Position numbers and translations under genes: made by a program. DNA of 64,000 bases from Labilithrix luteola (GTDB lineage: Bacteria; Myxococcota_A; Polyangia; Polyangiales; Polyangiaceae), in NCBI RefSeq assembly GCF_001263205.1, contig NZ_CP012333.1, positions 4,689,001 through 4,753,000 of the forward strand, read 5' to 3'. How positions within the stretch are numbered: the stretch's first letter is position 1; every line of letters starts with the position of its first letter. This document shows positions 52,153-62,898 of this stretch, one piece after another. A model generated the notes under the pieces. The model had not been told where the DNA came from and ran no database searches. It saw nothing but the letters and a program-made list of their open reading frames with translations.

Positions 52153-53034
52153 ATGACCTTCTCGTGCCGCGTCTCGCTCGTTCCCGCCACCGCTCTGGCG
52201 CTCGCTCTGGCGGGTTGCGGCGGTTCATCCACTGAAGCCAACAAGGACTCTACGACCATGACCACGAACCAAGCCGTGCAGAAGCATCAAGTTCGCGACC
52301 TCCTCAAGGCCATCGAGACGGGGGAGAGCGCCCCGGTGTCCGTCATCGACCCGAACAAGTACGTGCAGCACAACCTCGGGGCAAAGGACGGACTTGCCGG
52401 CTTTGGGGAACTACTCGCTCAGCTTCCAAAGGGATCGGCCCGCGTGAACACCGTGCGTGTGTTCCAGGACGACGATTTCGTCTTCGCCCACACGGACTAC
52501 AACTTCTTCGGTCCGAAGATCGGCTTCGACATCTTCCGGTTCGAGAACGGGAAAATTGTCGAGCATTGGGACAACCTCCAGGAGAAGCCCCCGACACCGA
52601 ATCCGAGTGGTCACACGATGACCGATGGGCTGACGGAGTCGAACGATCTCGACAAGACGGAGTCGAACAAGAGGGTCGTTCGCTCGTTCGTGGATGACAT
52701 CCTCGTGAACGGCCGGATGGAGAAGCTCGCCGGGTACTACGATGGCGACAAGTACATCCAGCACAACCCGCAAATCGCCGATGGGCTCTCGGGCCTCGGT
52801 GCCGCTCTCAAGGGCATGGCCGAGAGGGGCATCACGATGAAGTACGACCGCATCCATCGCGTCCTCGGGGAGGGAAACTTCGTGCTCGTCGTCAGTGAGG
52901 GGACGTTCGCTGGGAAGGCGACGGCCTTCTACGATCTGTTCCGCGTGGACAACGGAAAGATCGCCGAGCACTGGGACACGATCGAAACCATCCCGCCGAA
53001 GGACCAGTGGAAGAACAACAACGGGAAGTTCTGA
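52153..53034 (+). CDS. lipoprotein with two SnoaL-like domains
   Basis: A 293-residue exported lipoprotein (MTFSCRVSLVPATALALALAGC). Two SnoaL/NTF2-like units follow. The first spans about residues 40-145 (KYVQHNLGAKDGLAGFGELL, FDIFRFENGKIVEHWDNLQE), the second 165-285 (KYIQHNPQIADGLSGLGAAL, FYDLFRVDNGKIAEHWDTIE). Each keeps the YxQHNP and EHWD motifs of the family. An internal ATG at 52258 (MTTNQAVQ) would give a cytosolic form. Substrate unknown; the duplication is internal. The divergent LysR remnant may have been its regulator. Confidence 0.9.
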   Translation: MTFSCRVSLVPATALALALAGCGGSSTEANKDSTTMTTNQAVQKHQVRDLLKAIETGESAPVSVIDPNKYVQHNLGAKDGLAGFGELLAQLPKGSARVNTVRVFQDDDFVFAHTDYNFFGPKIGFDIFRFENGKIVEHWDNLQEKPPTPNPSGHTMTDGLTESNDLDKTESNKRVVRSFVDDILVNGRMEKLAGYYDGDKYIQHNPQIADGLSGLGAALKGMAERGITMKYDRIHRVLGEGNFVLVVSEGTFAGKATAFYDLFRVDNGKIAEHWDTIETIPPKDQWKNNNGKF

Positions 53035-53409
53035 CGGCCGATGGCTCGAACTGCCCAGTCATGTCGCCGAGTCCGGCTCGAAGACACGAGGCGGACTCAG
53101 CCTGCCCCCCATGACCAACCAGCGCTCCAAGCCACACGATGTTGGTCGGGGGACGAAGACCCTGGAAGATGGTTCTCGTGGAAGTCGTGTCGGACTTCAT
53201 CTGCCCGTGGTGCTACGTGGCGGAGCCCGCACATCCACATCGGTTCCTTCGTCGCAGAAGGGGCGGTCGCCGTTTTGCGCCTCGTGGATGCGATCAAGAC
53301 GGCCCCGGCGGCACCGCTCTGACGCGCGCGGAGGAGACATGCGAAGCCGAGGAGCGGTCGTCGTCGGTGAGGCACTCGTCGAGGCAATCTCGGATCCGAG
53401 AGCGCGCCG
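53035..53409. other. debris, including a FrnE/DsbA N-terminal scrap
   Basis: At 53169-53225 the plus strand encodes MVLVEVVSDFICPWCYV, the start and CPWC active site of FrnE/DsbA-family oxidoreductases, cut off after about 19 codons. A second piece (HIHIGSFVAEGAVAVLRLVD, stop at 53322) is not recognised. There is no intact gene. Confidence 0.55.
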
Positions 53410-56400
53410 TCAGGGCGTGGCGTGGTCCGGCAGCGGGATCGTGAACGAGAACTGGCTGCCATAGGGCAGAAGCGTCGCGGCGTGCAGCTCGCCCTTGTGA
53501 GCTTTGACGATTGAATTGGAGATGGCGAGGCCCATGCCCATTCCGTTTGCCTTGGTCGTATAGAACGGCTGGAAGATCTTCTGGACCAGGTCGCGGCGAA
53601 TACCGATGCCGCTATCGCGCACGCTGACCTCCAGTGCGGTTCCGTCCACGACGCGCGTGACGACTTTGAGCTCGCGTGCACGATCGTGAATGTCGCTCAT
53701 GGCGTCGATGGCGTTGACCACGAGGTTCAGGATCACCTGCTGCAGCTGAACGCCATCGCCGAACACGATCGGCGGCTCCGCGTTGAGCGCGAGCTGCACG
53801 ACGACTTGCCGGCGTTCGATCTCGCTGCGCGAAATGGCCAAAATGTGGCGGATCGCCTCGTGAACATCGACCCGTGCGAACACGGGAGCCGAATTGCGCG
53901 TCAGGGCGTGTAGACCGCGAATCATCTCGCCGACGCGCCTACCTTCATTGACGATGGCTTCGAGCCCCTCGCGTGCGTTGGTGATGTCGGGGGGGCGCGT
54001 GTCAGCCAGCGAAGACTGGCGCCTGCGTTGGTGACGATCGACATCAGCGGTTGATTGATTTCATGCGTGATGGAGGAGGTCAGTTGACCGACGGTGGTGG
54101 CACGCGACACGCGCGCCAGATCCGCCTGCGCGGCGCGCAGCGCATCTTCGGCCTGCCGCCTCGCGGTGATGTCCGTGACCGTGCCCACGTAGTCGAGCGC
54201 ACCGTCTTCGCCGGGCATCGGTTTACCGACGGCAGCAAGGTACCGCACCGAGCCGTCGGCGCGCACGATGCGGTATTCGACATGAATCGGCGTCTGATCC
54301 GCAATATGCGATTCGGTGATCCTCCTGACGGTCGCCCGGTCTTCGGGGTGCATGCGCGATACGAAGTCGTCGAACGAGACGTCGCGCTGCGAGGGGTCGA
54401 GCTCGAAGATGCGGCGCAGCTCATCGGAGCAAAAGAACCGGTCGTCGCGAACGTCCCACCGCCAGCTGCCCGTGTGGCTCACGCTCTCGCCCATCGCCAG
54501 CGATGCCTCGCTGGCGCGCAGCTCACGCTCCACCCGCTGACGGTGCTCATTTTCGGCGAGCAGATCGGCGTACAGACGTGCCGTCCGGAGCGAGATGGCC
54601 GCTTGGGCGGCGATCAACTCGAGCAGCCGCACATGGTCGAGCGTGAAGGCGTCGCGTACGAGTCGGTTCTCCAGATAGAGCGCGCCCGTCACGTCGTCAT
54701 GGCGCACGAGCGGGATGCAGATCGCCGAACAGCCGGGGTGCGCTGCCAAATAGGGGTCGATGACAAACGGGCTTTCGCGCGTTGCGTCGCCGACGATGGC
54801 CGCTCGACCGGTGCGGGTGGCGGCATGAAACATCGATATAGGTAGCGCATCAGACGTCATTGGCATTTGCACGAGGTGTACGTGAATGCCATTTTCCTTG
54901 GTCTCTGCCTGCGCTTCGACGATCGAGCCTTCTGGTTGAATGCGAATGAGCAGGGCACGCTGCGCCGCCACATATTCCAAGGCCACGGTCATCAGTTTGT
55001 CGATCAGCTTGTCGAGCCGTATCTCCTCCGTCAGCGCGCGGGAGGCCTTGATGACGCTCGTGGTGTCCACGGTTTGTAGGACTTCGCCAAGACGCCAAGG
55101 GCGTGGCCGGGTGGCGTCATCGAGGTCGGGAAACTGCGTTTCGAGGAGACGAACCTTGCCGGTCGCGCCCCAGCGTCGATACGCGTCCCGCGCGCTCCGG
55201 AAGTGCGCTGCTGCCGCTGACGCGAGATGCAAGGAGGTGCAGTGCCGTGCCGCGCGCTCGTGCGCCAACGCCGCGATATGCGCGAAGCCGTGCGCCGTGG
55301 CATGGGCAATGGCCTGCTCGTAGCATGACATCGCCGTCAGCGCGTCGCCCTCCAGCCGGGCGATCTCCCCTTCGACCAGAAGCGCCTTGTCCGTAAACGT
55401 CGCCGGGTTGGCCTGCGCCCAATCTCGAATCTGGCGCGCATCGGCGCGCAGCATCTCCCAGTCCCGAGTCTCCGATTCGCCGGACTCGGCGGCGATCGTC
55501 AGGGCGCGATACAAATGGAGGTCGAGTTGATGAATGTGTGCCGGCGCGGACCACGCGAGGGGCGCCGCCTTATCCAGACAGATACGGGCCGCATCCAACC
55601 GATCGCCGAGATGGAGCGTCGTCGCGCGATAGAGCCAATACCAGAATTCGAATGTCGAGAGGCGTTCGCCGGCTTTCGTATCGGCCGTCTCGAGGTCGAA
55701 CGCGAGCTCGCCGTCGGAGGGGAGCTCCTCGCGTAGGCTATCCGCAAAGCGCAGTTGCAGAAGCAGGATCGCCTCGACGTCGCGGTAACCCGCGCGCCGG
55801 ACGAACTCGAGACCGCGCGCGACTTCCGAGCGGACGTCATCGAGGTCGTCGCCGCGTACCAGCATCGCGGCGACGACGTGGCAACACTCGTAGCAGGCGG
55901 TCGTCAGGTCGCCATGCGCCACTCCGGCGGCAAATCCGGCGCGCGCGCACTCGATCGAATACGAGAGCGATTGGGTCCACACACTGAGCTGGTCCAATGG
56001 CAGCAGCGTGCGCGCTTCGTACGCGGTGTATCCTCGATGCGTCACCAGCCGGCGCGCCATCTCCGCGTAGCGAAAACCGTCTGCGAAGGCTTGGTATCGG
56101 TCACAGATTTGGAGGCCGAGCCAACTCAAGGCAACCGCCGAGGACCCCGTCATCCCGTGCGCCAACATCAGGCGCAGCGTCTCGCAGAGGGTCAGAAACG
56201 GGAGGTTCTCGTCGGTGAAACTGGCGGGCACCAAGAGCGCGGAGAGCAGGCCCGTGGCGGCTTCGACTTGCGGATCGGCAACCTGGGGGTGCGCGAGCAA
56301 GGCGTCGAGCTGGGCGGCATCGAGTTGGGGCCGAATCGCATCATACAGCGCATCGCAAAACTCCGCCGAAGGGTGCGGGGTGAGTGCGATGTCGAATCGT

Positions 56401-58940
56401 CGCAATCCAGCGATGGCCGTCTCCACGGCCATCGCGTTTTCCGAGCGACGCATGTGTATCTCGATCTTGAGACGGTAGATGCTGGCTTCCTGTAGCGGTG
56501 TTACCGGACCGCGGAGCAGCTCCGTGGCCAACGCCAACGCATCGTCGATGCGCCCCTGAAGGAACCAGCAGATCGCTCGCTCCTCCAGCAATGAGAACTC
56601 CAGCGCAGCGAAATCCTGGGCTTGTACGTCTGCCTTCCTCAAGAGGTTCGTGCCGGTCTCGACATAGGCGAGCGCGGCGTCGTACGCAGCGACGCGTCGC
56701 GCACGTTGTGCTGCGTTGGAAAAGACACCCGCCATATCGAGTGATTCGTCCGGTGTCGTCACCAAGGCTTCTGCTCGAGCGAGCAGATTGACGGCACGAA
56801 ATACCACGTCGTCGCGCGCTGCTCCGATGAGTAGGCGCCCGGCCCGCAGACAGAGTTTCGCGCGTGTGTCGTCGTCGATCCATCCATGCACGGCTTCCTG
56901 GATGCGATCGTGCGTGAAGGCGTACTCGCCCTGGATCCGCATCGTGAGACCAGCCGCGCTCGCGTGCGAGAGCCGCTGGTGCAACTCGTGCTCACTCAGC
57001 GCGAACGCATCGCAGAGCAGCGTGATCGCGGACCGGGCGCCCAACGAAGCCATCCCACCGAGCAACTCCCGCGTCTCCTGCGGCAGACGCTGGAGGCGGT
57101 GCAGGGCCAGCTCAGCGACGTTATCGGTATACTTTCGTTGCTCGATCGCCGCCAAGTCGTAACGCCAGCAGTCGTGATCGCTCGAAAAGGAGACCTGCCC
57201 CTCATCGGTAAGTGTGTGTAGGAATTGCTTGACGAAGAATGGATTCCCCAGCGTTTTTGCATGCACCAGCTGGGCGAGCGGCTCGATGTCGGCCTCCGGT
57301 GCGCGTAAGCCCGCTGCGAGCAACGTGGTGATGGTGGTTACTGGCCAATTGCCCACGGCGATTGTCTGAATTGCCGTCCGCTGACGCAAGAGGGGTAAGG
57401 GCCCGCCTTCCGAGACGCGCGCGGAGCAAACCAAGAACAACGGCAACGGCCCTGGCGTGCTCGCCAGCCGCGCGAGCAGACTGAGGGAAGGTTGGTCGAG
57501 CCACTGAACGTCGTCGATGAACAGTGCAAGAGGACGATCTGGCTGCGCAAACGCCTGGACCAGCGAACGCATCGCGATATCGATATGGACGTCGGCGTCC
57601 GCGCCCTCCGTCGGCGGAGCAGGTGGGAAGTCGTCGACAAGCAGTAGTAGCGCGGGCGCGATGCGCGCCGCTAAACGCCCATATGCCCCCAGGGCCTGCA
57701 CCACGCGGAGCTGCCACATGCGCACCGCATCCCCGGATAGCCCAAGAACCTGATCGACCACCGCCTGTATGGCATCGGCAAGCACGGCGTACGGGACGTC
57801 GCGACGAAATTGGTCCGCTTTTCCTATGCCGCAGAACACGGACCGCTGTTGCATCGTCCGCACGAAGGCGCGCATCAGCGTGCTCTTTCCAACTCCGGAC
57901 GGGCCCGTCAGCGCGACGGTTACAGCCTGCGTCGTCGTCGCCGCGCGACCAAAGGCATCGAGCAATTCAGCGAGCTCGGCATCGCGAGCATAGAGACGGT
58001 CAGGAAGTTCGAGCTCGGCGGGCAGGTCTCGCTGGCCTAGCGCGAAGGACAGGATCTCGCCGTGCTCGTGCAAGGCAGCCGCACATCGCACGAGGTCCGC
58101 TTCGAGGCCAGCCGCAGACTGATAGCGCTGGGCGGGGCTCTTCTCGAGCAGCTTGAGAACGATCCGCGAGAGCATCCACGGAACATCCGGCGCGATCTCT
58201 TGTGGGGGCTTTGGTGTGCTGGCCAAATGGCCGTGAATCCATTCGGCGAGGTCTGACGGATCTCGCGGTCTGAACGGCAACTGCCCGGTGAGCAGCTCGT
58301 AGAAGATGACGCCGAGCGAATAGAGGTCACTGCGCTGATCGATGGCATGACGTGTGCGCCCCGTGTGCTCCGGAGACATGTATGCCGTGGCGTCGCCCGT
58401 CATCGTCACCATGGTCCGCCGGTCCGTGTTGGCGTCGCTACTGGCCGTGTCGGTGCTGGGCACCGCAACGCCGAATCGACCAATCCGGCAGCGGCCGTCG
58501 TCATCGACGAAGAGGCTGTGGGGCGTCACGGAGCGATGAATGAGACCGACAGAGTGCGTGGCCTTCAGCGCCGCCGCCGCACCTCGGGCGATCGAGAGCG
58601 CGTGCGCCGTCGGTTGGCGCTCGTGCAGCAGCGCGACCAACGGGGCGTCTGCGTAGTCATCGAAGACCGACGCCACACCATTGCGGTATCGCGCAAGGGC
58701 ACGCGGCACGAGGGCCCAGTCCGGGTGCAGCAGCGAACGAAGCGCATATTCGTTCTCGATTCGGCGCGCAGCTTCAGGCTCGACATGGATCGAGGCTGCA
58801 TGCCTGATGACGATACGGGTCCCCGTCTCTGGATGAAGGCCACGCGAGAATGCGACGATGCCATCATGATCGATCGTCTTGAAGCGGTATTCCGATAGCG
58901 TGGGAGCGTCTAGCTGACCGGAGCTGTCGGCGATCGTCAT
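53410..58940 (-). CDS. giant pseudokinase-ATPase-GAF-PAS-histidine kinase, frame break at a C7 run
   Basis: About 1,843 residues if one base is restored. Residues 15-280 are a PknB-like fold, but HRD is IHRSV, DFG is GRFGV and the VAIK-type Lys is absent, so it is a likely pseudokinase. An AAA/STAND ATPase follows (Walker A GPSGVGKST near 350, then FIDDVQWLDQPS). A long helical repeat region spans about 800-1290. GAF is near 1310-1460 and PAS near 1490-1600. HisKA has SSITHEINQPL (His near 1627), and HATPase (DSGIGIRRDLVQKIF, GMGMGLAIS) lies after the break. The frame shifts at seven C (53989-53995); without correction the protein ends at 53922, before the HATPase domain. This architecture is known as a trifunctional sensor kinase. 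Confidence 0.85.
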
Positions 58941-59118
58941 CCTAGGATACCACAATCTTCCTTCGGGACATGCGGGCGCCGAGCTCCTTCTCGTCGTGCG
59001 TCTGCCTCGCGTCGTACGTTGGCCCGGGGGACATCGCGGCGGTCGGCGCCGCCACTTTCTACACGGCAAACGCGTTTGGATCTTGGACGACGTTGTTCTG
59101 ATGTGACCGAGAGCGTGA

Positions 59119-59472
59119 TTCAGAATTTGTACGTCGCCCAGGCGGCCGCGTAGACGATGTCTCTTCCCGGAGCGCTCGTCTCGAAGAACGACCCCGTCGC
59201 GAACCAGGCGAGCGTCGCGTTGAGGGGCAGGTGCCGATCCGCGCGTCACGTACCCTCGACCTGCGTGCCGAGGTAGCGCCCCTGATTTGCGCTGCCCTTG
59301 CGGAGGAGTGTGCCAGGTACGTTGTAGACGCCGTCATCGAGGCTCGTTCTCCAGAACGCCCAGACCTCGCCAGAGAGTGAGAATCCCTTCGGGAGCGTGA
59401 GCGCGAGCGCCACGTGCGGAGACATGTTGTTCTCGGGCCCGTTCGCGGCAACGAGACTGCCGTAGCTCATGT
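59119..59472 (-). pseudogene. outer-membrane alginate-export-like barrel, 3' remnant
   Basis: The minus strand carries the C-terminal part of a beta-barrel (MSPHVALALTLPKGFSLSGE, RYLGTQVEGT), a TGA, and then in the same frame LPLNATLAWFATGSFFETSA and AAAWATYKF ending in Phe. The tail resembles alginate-export-type porins. The 5' end is cut exactly where IS-type repeats begin, and an internal stop is present at about 59246. Confidence 0.65.
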
Positions 59473-59520
59473 CAAACGCCACCAAGAATTGACCCCCAAA
59501 CGCCACTAAGACTGACCCCC
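59473..59520. repeat. two direct repeats at an IS21-type end
   Basis: CAAACGCCACCAAGAATTGA+CCCCC (59473-59497) and CAAACGCCACTAAGACTGA+CCCCC (59497-59520) are near-identical tandem units. IS21-family elements typically carry such multiple terminal repeats. They sit between the truncated barrel gene and the istB remnant. Confidence 0.7.
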
Positions 59521-59531
59521 TCTGGATGCCT

Positions 59532-59735
59532 TTACAGGGTTGTCTTTCTGGAGCCGAGAAGCCCGGCCCGTTTCTTCTGACGTACGCGAAAGCTGTCGCC
59601 CTGGATGAGCAGGACGTGGCTGTGGTGAAGCACGCGATCGAGGACGGCAGCGGCGATGACCTCGTCGCCGAAGACGTGACCCCAATGCGTGATCGTCTGG
59701 TTCGTCGTGATCTCGTCGCGAAGACGTGTATGTGA
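59532..59735 (-). mobile_element. istB: IS21-family istB ATPase, C-terminal remnant
   Basis: The minus strand encodes the IstB C-terminus: TTNQTITHWGHVFGDEVIAA, AVLDRVLHHSHVLLIQGDSF and RVRQKKRAGLLG, ending at a stop at 59532. The AAA+ Walker motifs and istA are absent. It is a decayed insertion sequence; its right end runs into the AraC gene's flank. Confidence 0.8.
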
Positions 59736-59773
59736 TTGCTGTCGAGTGGTTGTCGGCCCTCAGCGATCGAGGT

Positions 59774-60628
59774 CTATCGAGGGGGCGTCGTCTGTGGCGA
59801 GATGTCGGCGGCGTACTGGCCCGGCGTCATGCCGACGGCCTTGTGAAACCACCGGTTCAAATGGCTCTGGTCGTAGAAGCCGACGGCGTGAGCCACGTCG
59901 ACGGGACGCATGCCGCTCGCAAGCAGCACGCGAGCGTGAGCCACGCGCAGGTGCATGAGATACTCATAAGGGGCAATCCCGAATGCCCGCTTGAAGGCGT
60001 GAACGACGTAATGCCGCGTGAGTGCAACCTCTCGCGCGAGATCGTTCAAGGTGAAGGTCTCGTTCATCCGATCGTGCAAGATGTCACGCACGCGCGACGC
60101 CGCCGAGCGCTCGTCCAAGTGAAAGGTTGGTTCGGGCGAGCCGACGAGCGAGCCCACGAGCGCCATCGCACACGCATCGACGTGCATCTCGAGCTCTGTC
60201 GGGTGCGCATGCGCTTCGACCGCCGTGAAGATGGCTTCCGCGCGCTTTCTGAGGACGCGGTCTTTGCCGTAGCGAAGTACCGACGGCACGTCGTGCTTTC
60301 GCACCTTGGCTATCTCCAGCGCACTGGAGACGAGCGCATGGGAGAACGAGATGATACGAACGCGCGTCTCATTCGCGTGTCGACGAGCGAGCTTGCCAGT
60401 CTCGTAGGGCGAACGTATTCCGACGAAGCCGCTGCTGATGGTTTGGCTGGCGCCTCGGTGGAGAATGGTTTTGCTGGCAGAGTCGACGAGAATCAGCTCG
60501 AAATGCGGGTTGACGCCGGGCGCGGCAGCCCCCGACCAGGTGCGAAGGTAATGGAGCTCGGTGCCCTTCAGCTCGGGGGTGCGAATGTAACGAATCGAGC
60601 TTCGCCGCGAATCTTGGGAGCTCACCAT
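59774..60628 (-). CDS. AraC-family transcriptional regulator
   Basis: A 284-residue regulator with a cupin-like N-terminal sensor region and a C-terminal double HTH: FTLNDLAREVALTRHYVVHA FKRAF, then RPVDVAHAVGFYDQSHLNRW. GTG/ATG choice is settled by the MVSSQDSRR start at 60628. The end of the gene lies close to the istB remnant but looks intact. The target is unknown; no divergent structural gene is present. Confidence 0.9.
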   Translation of the reverse strand: MVSSQDSRRSSIRYIRTPELKGTELHYLRTWSGAAAPGVNPHFELILVDSASKTILHRGASQTISSGFVGIRSPYETGKLARRHANETRVRIISFSHALVSSALEIAKVRKHDVPSVLRYGKDRVLRKRAEAIFTAVEAHAHPTELEMHVDACAMALVGSLVGSPEPTFHLDERSAASRVRDILHDRMNETFTLNDLAREVALTRHYVVHAFKRAFGIAPYEYLMHLRVAHARVLLASGMRPVDVAHAVGFYDQSHLNRWFHKAVGMTPGQYAADISPQTTPPR

Positions 60629-60824
60629 GATCTCTGTCGAAGATAGGTCCTCCGCGCTGGACGGGCAGTAGTGAAGGCAATTGCACGAACGGAGGGCGAA
60701 GCAACCTCGACCGTGACGAGCTGCCGAGCTCCGTCGATCGGAGCCGGCGGCGCCTGCTTGGGCGGCAACCGCCGGTCAGCGGACCACGTACGGGCGGAGC
60801 GTATCGGTCACCACGAAAGGTGGT

Positions 60825-61322
60825 TCATGAGCCTTTGAGGAACGCGAGGAGATCCTCGTTTACGCGGACCTTGTGGGTGCTCGGGAGCGCGTGCGGACGA
60901 GCCGCGTGGGGCCGAAGGCTGGCTCCACGGATCATCTCCGCCGCGAGTTTTCCGGTCGCTTCGAAGGGGACGACCTGGTCGTCGGTCCCGTGGATCACGA
61001 GCGTCGGAATCTCGAAGGCCTTCATGTCGGGCCGGAAGTCCGTCTCCGAAAATGCGGTCACGCAGTCGATGGTCGCTTTGATCGATGCAAGCAGACCCAT
61101 GTTCAACGTTTGCGTCGTGATCGCCGCGGAGACGGCGTCCTTCTTCCGGTTGGTTCCGTAGAAGAGCGTGTTGAAGTCGCTCAGGAACTGCGCGCGATCC
61201 GCGCGGAGCCCGCCGCGGATGCTCTCGAAGACCGCCTTGTCCACGCCATTGGCGCGATTGCTCGTCTTCAGGAAGAGCGGCGTTACGGCACTGATGAGCA
61301 CGGCCTTCGCGACGCGCGATTT
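60825..61322 (-). pseudogene. chloroperoxidase-type alpha/beta hydrolase, 5'-truncated
   Basis: The frame matches the C-terminal 60 % of non-haem chloroperoxidase-like hydrolases: AVLISAVTPLFLKTSN, RADRAQFLSDFNTLFYG, SETDFRPDMKAFEIPTLVIH, GTDDQVVPFEATGKLAAEMI and RPHALP. The catalytic Asp and His remain but the nucleophile Ser elbow and oxyanion hole are gone. The match ends at 61322, beside the tyrosine recombinase remnant. It is unrelated in detail to the hydrolase paralogue family elsewhere in the window. Confidence 0.75.
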
Positions 61323-61393
61323 AGTTGTTCCTTAAACCTGACGCGGGTCGACGACGCGCGTCATGAAGACACGGCTGGACGAGCGTCCTGTGC

Positions 61394-61651
61394 GTGTTCA
61401 ATGTGCAGGCAATGTCCGAGCGAACGAAGATGCTGACCTTCGCGTCGAAGTTCCTCGAGCGGATGCCGGACCTGTTCGCGTTGGCCCGCATCACGGGGCA
61501 CTCGCACACGCGTGTGACCGAGCTCTACTCGCACCTATTGCCCGACCACCTCGCGGCGACTCGCAACGTTGTCACGTACGAGGTTGCGGCGGCGGTCTCA
61601 CTCGCAAAGACCACCGACGTGCCACGGGCACTCAAGTCGAACGGTCGATAG
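61394..61651 (+). mobile_element. tyrosine recombinase (phage integrase) C-terminal remnant
   Basis: The frame carries the catalytic end of a tyrosine recombinase: DLFALARITGHSHTRVTELY SHLLP, with the His of GHSHT and the nucleophile Tyr in TELYSHL. The N-terminal DNA-binding part and the first Arg are missing. It has truncated the hydrolase gene to its left and overlaps the 3' end of the convergent lipoprotein gene. Confidence 0.7.
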
Positions 61652-62164
61652 GTCTACGCGATCAGTTCCGAACGCAACGACGCATGGCGAGTGCTCGCTA
61701 CGGGGCACGAAGGGGAAGACGCATGTCTTGCCCATTGAGCAGGTGCCGGAGCAGATGACTTGGCCGGTGGGTTTGCTGTCACGCACCTCCACCGCGAACG
61801 ACTCGTCCGTCGTCGGGGGGACCGCAGCTCGTTCGATCGTGGCCACGGTTGCATGGCTCGGCGGCCCGAAGTCGGGGTCGGGGAAGCATCGACGTTCTTC
61901 GCCCGTGATGCAGACGAGGGGGGACGGCAGTTTCAGCGTCTCCCAGGACTTGCTGTCCGGTACGCCACGCGGCCGAGGGTGCCACGGCGCGCCGGACGGA
62001 AGGTCCGAAGCCACCTTCACCGAGATCGTGGCGCTCTCCCACTTGGGCTGAGCCGCAGCATCCCTGGGCGCGTCCCTCGGCGGACGTTTGCACGCCGGTA
62101 CGGTCGCAACCACGAAGAGCAGGGGGAAGACCCCTCGAAGAGACCCCACCCAAACCCCACCCAC
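61598..62164 (-). CDS. hypothetical lipoprotein
   Basis: A 188-residue exported lipoprotein from GTG 62164 (GSLRGVFPLLFVVATVPAC, lipobox PAC). The mature part has a His/Pro-rich segment (SGAPWHPRPRGVPDSKSW) and three Cys near the C-terminus (CSGTCSMGKTC) that may form disulphides. I recognise no family. Its last about 50 bp overlap the opposite-strand recombinase remnant, so the natural C-terminus may have been altered. Confidence 0.65.
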   Translation of the reverse strand: MGGVWVGSLRGVFPLLFVVATVPACKRPPRDAPRDAAAQPKWESATISVKVASDLPSGAPWHPRPRGVPDSKSWETLKLPSPLVCITGEERRCFPDPDFGPPSHATVATIERAAVPPTTDESFAVEVRDSKPTGQVICSGTCSMGKTCVFPFVPRSEHSPCVVAFGTDRVDLSTVRLECPWHVGGLCE

Positions 62165-62183
62165 GGCTGAAGCTTAAAAGAAA

Positions 62184-62214
62184 AAGCCGGCTGAGCGAAT
62201 GCTCGAACCGGCTT
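62184..62214 (-). terminator. rho-independent terminator of tRNA-Val
   Basis: AAGCCGG (62184-62190) pairs with CCGGCTT (62208-62214), with an inner GAGC/GCTC stem. On the minus strand it is followed by TTTTTCTTTT (62173-62183). It lies 19 bp beyond the tRNA 3' end. Confidence 0.88.
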
Positions 62215-62233
62215 GTTTCTAGTGCCTAAATTG

Positions 62234-62305
<72 letters not shown>

Positions 62306-62898
62306 GAAGGTGATGGCGGAAGTACCGTTCTCTGCGCGAAGTGTCAAGCGGTGACGTCGCGAAGACGTTACGAAATATGCCGAGGCCCTGGTTTTGCCGG
62401 GGTTCTGAGGGGTCGGCCGAAAGACGAAAAAGTTGGCGGGGCAGGGGGGCCAACGCCCGTCGAGGCGTGTGGACGCTTCCGTCGCCTGCTTGGCGAGCGT
62501 TGGGGAGGCTTCGCGAGGCTTCCGGTCTGGCAGGCGTGTCATAGGGCCTGAGGTTCGCGCTTCACGTTCACACCGGCGCGGTCGGAAGGAACGGCGGCAA
62601 ACCCCGGGATTCTCGGGCGAACGGCAGGCGGCGAGGTAGGTGCGCACGAAGGCACGAGCGTTGCGAGAGGGAAGGGCAGTCGGTCCGCTTCTCCCCTCCG
62701 TTACTGCTTTCTTCGCTTTGCTTTCGATCGTCGGCTTCCTTCCCGCTTCCGTTACCTGGCTGACTTCGTCGCGCTTCGCTTCGTTCGCTTCGTTCGCTTC
62801 TTCGCTTGCCTCGTCACAGCTCGTTCGCTTCGTTCGCTTCGCGTTACCGCTTCTTCGCTTGGCAGTTGCTTCGCGTCTCTTCCTTCTCGGAAACGATC
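62306..62898. other. intergenic region with CTTCGCTTCGTT-type low-complexity repeats
   Basis: From 62306 to 62640 I see no supported gene. Between about 62764 and 62880 the plus strand has imperfect repeats of TTCGCTTCG/TTCGTTCGCTTC units. They are not spaced like CRISPR and show no dyad. They may be a replication-slippage tract in the upstream region of the lipoprotein gene at 62899. Confidence 0.5.

Noticed and set aside
62764..62880. TTCGCTTCG-type repeats as a possible CRISPR array
   Set aside because: The units are short, contiguous and variable, with no fixed repeat-spacer spacing and no cas genes.
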